DNA of 7,780 nt from Candidatus Gastranaerophilales bacterium (GTDB lineage Bacteria > Cyanobacteriota > Vampirovibrionia > Gastranaerophilales > Gastranaerophilaceae), in the NCBI GenBank assembly GCA_900772035.1, contig CAAGQE010000233.1, forward strand, positions 1 through 7,780, written 5' to 3'. Shown here piece by piece: positions 1 through 4,986 of this stretch. The notes beneath the pieces were generated by a model. That model had not been told where the DNA came from. It was given only the letters and a program-made list of their open reading frames with translations, and did not search any database. A program made the translations under genes and the position numbers. Numbering within the stretch: position 1 is the first letter of the stretch; each line of letters begins with the position of its first letter.

Positions 1-1017
1 CATCTTAGAATAATCTTCAGCAGACATTTCGATACCTTGCATCATTGCATCCGCATAGGCATCATTTGAGTTGTAGAGAATAGAATTTGTATCGTCAAAT
101 CCGTTTATTGCTCCAAAACTTCTAATGATTAAACAAGGCTTCAAAAATCCGTATACGAGTTGAAAATTACCGCTTGTTCCCGTCGTGTTATATCTGACAT
201 GCATTGGATTGTTTTCATCGTAGGCTGTCAGCATAAAATCTGCTTTTTCAAGTTCATTGTACATTTTGTCAAAAGGTAAACGTCCTTTTATATCAAAATA
301 TTGACGAATTTCTTTTGGCAAATGATTTAACTTACCTTTTCCGATTACTGTTATTTTGAAGTTTCTAACGCCTCTTTCATGCAGTAATTTTACAGAATCT
401 ACTATTAAACCATTGTCTTTTCTTTTGGCTTGAATTGCTCCGACCATAACAAAATTTGTTGTATCATTCTTTGGAGTAATGCTAATATTTCCAAAATAAT
501 GAGGATTTACAACAACTGATTTTGTATTTTTATAATTCATTTGTCGAAGTGTTATTATGTCGTCTTGCCAAGTTCCTGCATCTGCAGAATGTACGATTTC
601 ATGTTCAACAAAGAATATTTTTGATTTATCAATATTAGGATTAAATGTATTAAAACATTCATCATAGTGAATTGAATCACAAAGTTTTCCAACCGTTGTG
701 ACAATAACACCTTTTATATTTTCAAGATTGTCTTTTTGAAAATATTTAAGCACTTGATGTTTGCTCATTTTGTTTATTGAAAGATTTTCATTTTTAAATC
801 TTGAAAATATACCTTCTTTTATTCTGTCCGGATGGACAATAACTGAAACGTGATAGCCTAAATCAAGTAAATATTTGCAAAATCCCGGAACGACTTCGCT
901 GTGACTTTTTGAACAAGGTTCCCAAACGATAAAAGTATTTTCTCTTATTATTGGACTACTCTGTGGAGTAAAAAGGTTGTGTATTTTTTCTATCAAATTT
1001 TTTGGGCTATTTTTCAT
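1..1017 (-). CDS. GT-B fold glycosyltransferase, C-terminus cut by window edge
   Basis: A reading frame of 339 codons runs from an ATG at 1017 to base 1 with no stop, so the protein's end lies outside the window. An N-terminal Rossmann-like half (about residues 28-165) carries FIVWEPCSKSHSEVVPGF and a G-Y-H-V-S-V-I-V strand. The second half (about 188-339) has the usual nucleotide-sugar domain pattern: FVMVGAIQAKRKDNG, then KITVIGKGK, a KGRLPFDKMYNELEKADFM segment, and an NTTGTSGNFQLVYGFLKPC stretch where GT4-type enzymes bind the sugar nucleotide. By family it should transfer a sugar from an activated donor at the cytoplasmic membrane face, probably for surface glycan; donor and acceptor cannot be read. 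The start is backed by AGGAG at 1027-1031, nine bases upstream. It lies 31 bases after the 70-residue gene and is probably cotranscribed with it. About 15 of 32 isoleucines use ATA, unlike genes on the right. The family call is fairly secure, the subfamily is not. Confidence 0.8.
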   Translation of the reverse strand, partial: MKNSPKNLIEKIHNLFTPQSSPIIRENTFIVWEPCSKSHSEVVPGFCKYLLDLGYHVSVIVHPDRIKEGIFSRFKNENLSINKMSKHQVLKYFQKDNLENIKGVIVTTVGKLCDSIHYDECFNTFNPNIDKSKIFFVEHEIVHSADAGTWQDDIITLRQMNYKNTKSVVVNPHYFGNISITPKNDTTNFVMVGAIQAKRKDNGLIVDSVKLLHERGVRNFKITVIGKGKLNHLPKEIRQYFDIKGRLPFDKMYNELEKADFMLTAYDENNPMHVRYNTTGTSGNFQLVYGFLKPCLIIRSFGAINGFDDTNSILYNSNDAYADAMMQGIEMSAEDYSKM

Positions 1018-1048
1018 GGAAATTGACTCCTGATTATTCTGTGAATTT

Positions 1049-1261
1049 TTAATTGACATCGTCAAAGCCTTCTGCGTTGAATTCTTTCCATACTGTTATG
1101 CAATTGAACAAGTCGTATTTTCTGTAATTTTGTTTATTCTGTTTGACAAACAAAATCGGAATGTTGAGAAACTTTTTCACATCTGTAATTTTGTATTCGT
1201 ATTCGTCCCTACGGTTTTCGTAATAACCAATCTGTCTTTGTTCGTCTGAATAACTGCCCAT
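1049..1261 (-). CDS. small hypothetical protein (70 aa), coupled to recombinase-like gene
   Basis: I do not recognise this protein. It is hydrophilic and rich in charged and aromatic residues (eight Tyr, many Lys, Asp and Glu), with no signal peptide, membrane segment or Cys pair. A basic/acidic N-terminal half (SDEQRQIGYYENRRDEYEYK) is followed by a short hydrophobic strand, FLNIPILFV, near residues 30-38, and an acidic C-terminus. Its ATG follows the TAA of the recombinase-like gene with no gap and in the same frame, so translation of the pair is probably coupled. Its own AAGGAG at 1273-1278, 11 bases upstream, supports independent initiation rather than a readthrough tail. The glycosyltransferase start lies 31 bases downstream. 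It could be a partner of the recombinase-like protein, but that is inferred from position only. Confidence 0.62.
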   Translation of the reverse strand: MGSYSDEQRQIGYYENRRDEYEYKITDVKKFLNIPILFVKQNKQNYRKYDLFNCITVWKEFNAEGFDDVN

Positions 1262-1813
1262 TTACAAACAAACTCCTTCTCTGAATCTCAGATTCATGTT
1301 TTCCTCAATTCCTACTCCGATGAACTTAAATGCCACGGATACCGAAGGTTGGTTAAATAACCACATTAAATAAGCCAAATCTTTGTATTTTTTATAATAG
1401 TGATATGCAAAAGTCTTTCGCCAAGATGAAACAGAATAACTGTTTTTTATTCCTAACTCCGCACAAATTTCTTTGAAATTTCTAAAAACGTGAACTCTAT
1501 CAACGGGTTTGCCAAAAACAGATATAAACAATGGCTCATCTGATTTTCTGTTCTTTGTATATTTCTTTGCCAATTCCTTGATTTCGGAATTCAGCGGAAA
1601 TACCTTTTTCTTTCCCGTGTCTGATTCTGTTACCACGAGCAAATCCTTGTTCTTTATATCGCAAACTTTGAGCTTTAAAAGATCTACAAGTTTTACACCT
1701 GTATTAATAGAAATTAAAAACAGCAGCAATTCTCTTATTTGGTTTTTCTCCAAATACTTTTGTTTAATTTGTTCTATTATGTTTCTGTCTATAATAGGAC
1801 TACACGCTTCCAT
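1262..1813 (-). CDS. tyrosine-recombinase-fold protein, probably catalytically inactive
   Basis: The 183 residues match the catalytic domain of phage integrases and Xer proteins in order: LLLFLISINTGVKLVDLLKL (29-48) is the box I helix pair, VTESDTGKKKVFPL (61-74) the beta-hairpin, SVSSWRKTFA (127-136) box II, and LFNQPSVSVAFKFIGV (152-167) the terminal motif. Against the family pattern, catalytic Arg I is Lys41, the hairpin Lys is Asp65, His of HxxR is Ser129, the next His is Gln155 and the Tyr nucleophile is Phe164; only Arg132 remains. Strand exchange is therefore unlikely and a DNA-binding role more likely. A precedent is the SPbeta phage repressor MrpR/YopR, a recombinase fold used for repression. 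The N-terminal core-binding domain is missing or reduced to about 25 residues. The ATG at 1813 is the first possible ATG start (TAG two codons upstream) and has no clear Shine-Dalgarno. It is the first gene of the minus-strand run. Confidence 0.72.
   Translation of the reverse strand: MEACSPIIDRNIIEQIKQKYLEKNQIRELLLFLISINTGVKLVDLLKLKVCDIKNKDLLVVTESDTGKKKVFPLNSEIKELAKKYTKNRKSDEPLFISVFGKPVDRVHVFRNFKEICAELGIKNSYSVSSWRKTFAYHYYKKYKDLAYLMWLFNQPSVSVAFKFIGVGIEENMNLRFREGVCL
1273..1278 (-). promoter_or_regulatory. ribosome binding site for the 70-residue gene
   Basis: AAGGAG, read on the minus strand, lies inside the last codons of the recombinase-like gene, 11 bases before the ATG at 1261. It is the strongest Shine-Dalgarno in this gene run. 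It decides that the 70-codon frame is a separate gene although it sits in frame immediately after the upstream TAA. Confidence 0.6.
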
Positions 1814-1848
1814 AAATTTCTAACATCTTTCGTCTAAATCACGTTTTA

Positions 1849-1980
1849 TTAACCAAAATCATCTCCGTCTGTCGTTTCGGTCTTGAAAATGTTCATTCCT
1901 CGGAAAAACAGGTATCTGCTGCATAATCCGTCAAAAATTATCTGCAAAATCGAAATGTTAAACAGGTTGATATTTTTTGA
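1849..1980 (-). pseudogene. possible 43-codon coding remnant without a start
   Basis: On the minus strand a frame stays open from just after a TAA at 1981-1983 to a TAA at 1849-1851. Its second half reads like protein (FFRGMNIFKTETTDGDDFG, then stop). The only ATG (1894-1896) leaves 16 codons, with GAGGA touching it, too close for normal initiation. It may be a decayed gene end, a shifted remnant, or chance. Nearby, a 13-codon frame in another phase (MKEGKLIKKYQPV) begins at an ATG around 1995-1997, which would fit one frameshifted small gene. No family was recognised. Confidence 0.2.
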
Positions 1981-2049
1981 TTAATTTTCCTTCCTTCATT
2001 GCGATAACTGAATATAACGGCTTTGATTATGTCAAAACACGCTAATAAT

Positions 2050-2234
2050 CATGGTTACAACGTATCAAAACATGAAAACGCATGCAACACATGGGTTTTC
2101 GCGTTTTAAAACGCGATAGCCTTTGTCCCTAGTGTGATAAGGGTAATCATGAATGAAATCGCCGAAACGCATGCGCCGTCATGATTTCCATGATTTAAAA
2201 CCTCGAAACCATGATGAACACATGGATTTGCATG
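2050..2234. repeat. helically phased CATG array, eleven copies
   Basis: CATG starts at 2050, 2071, 2081, 2090, 2148, 2170, 2180, 2189, 2210, 2221 and 2231. Successive spacings are 21, 10, 9, 58, 22, 10, 9, 21, 11 and 10 bases, that is, one or two helical turns except for the 58-base gap, which is near five and a half turns. The pattern 21-10-9 in the first group recurs as 22-10-9 at the start of the second. Flanks are only partly alike (GAAAACGCATGC and CGAAACGCATGC; CATGATTT twice, CATGGATTT, CATGGGTTT). Roughly a dozen CATG occur in all the rest of the window, so the local density is more than thirty-fold higher. CATG is self-complementary, so the array has no inherent strand. It resembles a set of protein-binding sites on one face of the helix; the binding protein is unknown. 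Confidence 0.75.
2099..2116. repeat. 18-base perfect palindrome
   Basis: TCGCGTTTTAAAACGCGA is exactly self-complementary and lies in the 58-base gap between the two CATG groups. With no spacer it would make a poor RNA hairpin, and no T-run follows on either strand. A binding site for a dimeric protein is more likely than a terminator. Confidence 0.6.
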
Positions 2235-2261
2235 AAATGAAACCCGAAATATCTACTGCGA

Positions 2262-2289
2262 CACGACAAAACGTGCAAAATTTGTCGTG
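2262..2289. promoter_or_regulatory. 9-base inverted repeat, candidate operator
   Basis: CACGACAAA (2262-2270) and TTTGTCGTG (2281-2289) are perfect inverse copies around a 10-base spacer, so the two arm centres are 19 bases apart. It ends ten bases before a TATAAT box at 2299-2304, where a repressor or activator could touch the promoter. No poly-T follows, so it is not a plain terminator. RNA hairpin formation is possible if transcription starts further upstream. Confidence 0.45.
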
Positions 2290-2296
2290 AGTTGTC

Positions 2297-2310
2297 TTTA
2301 TAATTCTTAA
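2297..2310 (+). promoter_or_regulatory. candidate promoter -10 region, upstream copy of a 14-mer
   Basis: TTTATAATTCTTAA contains a consensus TATAAT at 2299-2304. No good -35 box sits 16-18 bases upstream; the nearest TTGTCG (2282-2287) is only 11 bases away and lies in the inverted repeat. A promoter here would need an activator or give a leader of about 165 bases to the repeat-protein gene. Confidence 0.35.
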
Positions 2311-2385
2311 AAATATCCTCTTTTAACATTTTAATCATTTCTGTTTCGATTTCATTTTTTCTTGAAATTGCTCTGCCTATTCCTT

Positions 2386-2399
2386 TTTATAATTCTTAA
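2386..2399 (+). promoter_or_regulatory. candidate promoter -10 region, downstream copy of the 14-mer
   Basis: This is an exact second copy of TTTATAATTCTTAA, 89 bases after the first, with TATAAT at 2388-2393. TTGAAA at 2362-2367 could be a -35 box, but its 20-base spacer is longer than optimal. Transcription from about 2400 would give the repeat-protein gene a leader of about 77 bases. This is the better of the two candidate promoters because of its position. Confidence 0.42.
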
Positions 2400-2413
2400 T
2401 ATTGGCTGGTTTT

Positions 2414-2430
2414 TAGGCAATAAATGCCTA
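2414..2430 (+). promoter_or_regulatory. leader hairpin upstream of the repeat-protein gene
   Basis: TAGGCA (2414-2419) and TGCCTA (2425-2430) pair around the loop ATAAA. It would lie near the 5' end of a transcript starting at about 2400 and 34 bases before the Shine-Dalgarno, so it does not hide the start. A 5'-stabilising stem or a protein site are possible roles; no known riboswitch was recognised. Confidence 0.3.
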
Positions 2431-2476
2431 TCTATGGGTTTAGTCGGTTTATATATTATTAAAAAAGGATTTTGTC

Positions 2477-4936
2477 ATGGCAAAAGTTACATCAGCAAAA
2501 GTAAAAACAACCGCACCTGTTACAAATAACAAAAAGACCACGGCTGCAGCTCAGACTAAAAAAGCTGCTACTCCCAAGAAAGCCGAGTCGAAAGATGCGG
2601 AAGTAAAAGTAGTTTCGCAAAAAACAACAAAAGCGAAAAACGGCGGTACGGTTAAAACCGTTCAGAAAGATGACGGTTCAACTGTCAAAATCACCTACAA
2701 CAAAGACGGTAAGAAAACAAAATCCGTAACAACAAAGAAAAACGGTGATGTTGCCACAACAAAATACAAAGGCGGTGTCAAAACCTCAACGACAAAAACC
2801 ACCAAAAGCGGTGACAAAACGACCGTAAAATACAACGAAGACGGCAAAAGAACAAGCGCCAAGAAAACTACTGCTGACGGTACCGTAACCAAAACTTCTT
2901 ACAACAAAAACGGTGAGAAAACAAAATCTGTCACTACAAACAAAGAAGGTGACAAAACTACTACAAAATATAACACCAAAACAGGTCAAAAAACCTCAAA
3001 AGTCAGAGTTGATGCCGAAACAGGCGATAAGACAACAACAAAATACAAATATGACAAAAACGGCAATCTTGATTCAAAAGTTGCCAAAACTACCAGAAAA
3101 GAAGCTGACGGAAAAACTCACGTCGTAAGTTATGCCCAAACAAATTATGACGATAACGGCAAAAAAACAGGTAAAACCGTTACGGATGCAAAAGGCAATT
3201 TCGTATCCAAGACTGCTTATGAGTACGATAAAGACGGCAAATTAAAAACAACAAATACCGAAAAAGCCGACGGTTCTACAAAAGTCGTAAACTATGATCC
3301 TTCAACCGGAAAAAGAGCAAACGCGGTTGTTTCAAACGCTGACGGATTGGTTACAAAGAAAACTTCATACAACATCAACACAGGTGTCAGAACCTCTGTT
3401 GAAAGATATGATTATGACGATAACGGACAAGTATCAAGAACAAGAACTTACGGTTTTGATGCAAACGGCAAGCATACAACTCGACAAATGTACAATGCCG
3501 ACGGTGAATTAACCAGAGCAAGCCGTTACGAATACAACGAAGACGGTTCAATGAACCGTTACGACTACACTCCGACAGGTGAATACAAAGGTCAGTCTCG
3601 TTTTGAATATGACGAACATGGAAACTTGAAGTCCGATACTCACACTAATGCTAAGGGGGAAATGACTTCAAGAAGAGAATACACATATTACCGTACCGGT
3701 GTCAGAAAGTCTGAAACAATTGTCACGGACGAACTCGGTACAATTAAGTCCGCGATAAAATACAATTCTAACGGAACAATTAAAGCGACAAGAGAAGTTA
3801 CGACAGCCGAAGACGGTTCCAAGGTTACGACAGATGCTAAATATGAAAACGGTGTCAAGACTTCCGAAACAGTTTACGATGCGAAAAACGCAGTCGACAA
3901 ACGAATTTCGTATACAAACGGAACTGACGGCAAGCCGACAAGCGGTATCATCACAAATGCTAACGGTGATAAACTCGGCGAAATCAAATTTACGTATGAC
4001 AAAAACGGCAACCGAACAGGCAAAGTTACAACATACGTTGACGGAACGACCGAGTCGGAAACATTTGAATTTGATGCTGACAACAATATGACAAAATCTG
4101 TTATTACAGATAAAAATAACAGAACAGTTACGACGGAAAAAACTTATACCGAAGCAGGAACGCTTGCTACAAAAACAAAAACGGATGCTGACGGCAAGAC
4201 AGTTTCTGCCGCATATACTCACGACGGACTCGGAAGAATGACTTCCAAAACCGTTACCAACGCAAAAGGTGAGGTTTCAAAGAAAGAAGTTACTTACGAA
4301 AAGAAAACAGGTAAATACGATACGGTTACAAAGACGAATGCCGCAGGTAAAGTTACTAAAACCGAATACGGCTATTACGACTCTTACGCAAAGAAAAGTG
4401 AGGATGTTGTTGATTCTGCAAACGCATACGTTCATGACAGAACAACATTTACTGAAGAAGGGGTTCGTACGGAAACAGTTAAGTACAATCAAAGAGGTAT
4501 CCTCGGAAGAACTGATTACGACAAGGCGGGTAACGTTACTCAAAGAGCGGAATACGACCTCACACAAGTCGGTGCAAATTCCAGATATACGGGCGGCAGA
4601 GTTTACAATGCCGATGGCGATTTAATCGAAACGTTGGAATTTGAATATAATGCTGATCAAAAATGCGAAAGCGCTAAGCACAGAAACGTTGAGACAGGTT
4701 ATATTTCATCAATTGATTTGTATGATCAAAAAGATAACAATTTGATTTCGGGTACTGAATATTACAACACCCCTGTTATCGAATTTGACGGTAAATACGC
4801 AGGTGATATCGGATTTATGTCGCATTACGTAAATTACGATTATTCAACGGGCGTAAAATTAGCGATTACGTACAATATGGATAACCAAATTATCGACGGC
4901 GAAGAAGTTGCGAGAAAGTTGGGTTTAATCCAATAA
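2477..4936 (+). CDS. 819-residue YD/RHS-like repeat protein
   Basis: Residues 1-65 form a Lys/Ala/Thr-rich low-complexity tail. From about 66 to 740 the protein is built from roughly 35 degenerate units of about 20 residues with the core Tyr/Phe-x-x-x-Gly, for example YNKDGKK, YDKNGNL, YDKDGKL, YNADGEL and YDEHGNL. These often alternate with a T-x-A-D/K-G-x half-unit (DADGKT, TNAKGE). This is the YD-repeat pattern of RHS and wall-associated proteins, which forms stacked beta-hairpins. The last 75 residues diverge (TPVIEFDGKYAGDIGF, then GEEVARKLGLIQ) and may be a cap. There is no signal peptide, membrane segment, RHS core cleavage motif or evident toxin domain, so it appears cytoplasmic or exported by an unseen route. 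It has no Trp and one Cys (near 730). AAGGA seven bases before the ATG supports the start. It stands alone, with a terminator behind it. The repeat class is clear, the function is unknown. Confidence 0.85.
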   Translation: MAKVTSAKVKTTAPVTNNKKTTAAAQTKKAATPKKAESKDAEVKVVSQKTTKAKNGGTVKTVQKDDGSTVKITYNKDGKKTKSVTTKKNGDVATTKYKGGVKTSTTKTTKSGDKTTVKYNEDGKRTSAKKTTADGTVTKTSYNKNGEKTKSVTTNKEGDKTTTKYNTKTGQKTSKVRVDAETGDKTTTKYKYDKNGNLDSKVAKTTRKEADGKTHVVSYAQTNYDDNGKKTGKTVTDAKGNFVSKTAYEYDKDGKLKTTNTEKADGSTKVVNYDPSTGKRANAVVSNADGLVTKKTSYNINTGVRTSVERYDYDDNGQVSRTRTYGFDANGKHTTRQMYNADGELTRASRYEYNEDGSMNRYDYTPTGEYKGQSRFEYDEHGNLKSDTHTNAKGEMTSRREYTYYRTGVRKSETIVTDELGTIKSAIKYNSNGTIKATREVTTAEDGSKVTTDAKYENGVKTSETVYDAKNAVDKRISYTNGTDGKPTSGIITNANGDKLGEIKFTYDKNGNRTGKVTTYVDGTTESETFEFDADNNMTKSVITDKNNRTVTTEKTYTEAGTLATKTKTDADGKTVSAAYTHDGLGRMTSKTVTNAKGEVSKKEVTYEKKTGKYDTVTKTNAAGKVTKTEYGYYDSYAKKSEDVVDSANAYVHDRTTFTEEGVRTETVKYNQRGILGRTDYDKAGNVTQRAEYDLTQVGANSRYTGGRVYNADGDLIETLEFEYNADQKCESAKHRNVETGYISSIDLYDQKDNNLISGTEYYNTPVIEFDGKYAGDIGFMSHYVNYDYSTGVKLAITYNMDNQIIDGEEVARKLGLIQ

Positions 4937-4953
4937 AATCGAAAATTTAACAG

Positions 4954-4986
4954 AAAAAGGCGGTTTTGTTAAAAGACCGCTTTTTT
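4954..4986. terminator. bidirectional intrinsic terminator between converging genes
   Basis: Arm 4954-4964 (AAAAAGGCGGT) pairs with 4976-4986 (ACCGCTTTTTT) through eleven pairs, one of them G-U. Three further weak pairs inside leave the loop GTTAA. Poly-T on the plus strand and poly-A on the other side make it work in both directions. It begins 18 bases after the repeat-protein stop. On the minus strand it overlaps the TAA (4985-4987) of the membrane-protein gene, so that stop codon is part of the stem. Confidence 0.88.

Larger units (their letters stand above)
1814..2476. other. 663-base intergenic control region between divergent genes
   Basis: No convincing gene was found on either strand, and all ATG-initiated frames are very short. 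From left to right it holds: an open but start-less 43-codon stretch on the minus strand (1852-1980); a run of eleven phased CATG tetramers (2050-2234) enclosing an 18-base palindrome; a 9-base inverted repeat (2262-2289); two copies of a 14-mer carrying TATAAT (2297-2310 and 2386-2399); a leader hairpin (2414-2430); and the ribosome binding site AAGGA at 2465-2469 of the repeat-protein gene. The region is far longer than needed for two simple promoters. No clear minus-strand promoter for the recombinase-like gene was found. Confidence 0.7.

Noticed and set aside
1509..1823. 104-codon plus-strand frame
   Set aside because: It lies antisense to the recombinase-like gene, whose protein has recognisable family motifs; the plus frame is low-complexity Ser/Phe-rich shadow sequence.
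2072..2241. Three tiny plus-strand frames (MKTHATHGFSRFKTR, MNEIAETHAPS, MMNTWICMK) as leader peptides
   Set aside because: Each ATG belongs to a CATG of the array, so short frames are expected there. Only the second has a possible Shine-Dalgarno, and none shows a run of one amino acid or an attenuator downstream.
2262..2289. Intrinsic terminator
   Set aside because: The stem is AT-rich with a 10-base loop and no T-run follows on either strand.
2050..2290. CRISPR array or integron attC cluster
   Set aside because: There are no repeats of constant length with unique spacers and no cas genes. The repeated unit is only CATG with drifting flanks, and the neighbouring recombinase lacks its nucleophile.
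3668..4222. 184-codon minus-strand frame rich in Cys, Phe and Arg
   Set aside because: It is antisense to the YD-repeat gene. Its periodic composition mirrors the repeats on the plus strand, and it has no plausible domain.
2460..4936. RHS toxin of a type VI or contact-dependent system
   Set aside because: There is no RHS core cleavage motif, no PAAR or VgrG neighbour, no signal peptide, and no immunity gene after the stop, where a terminator follows at once.
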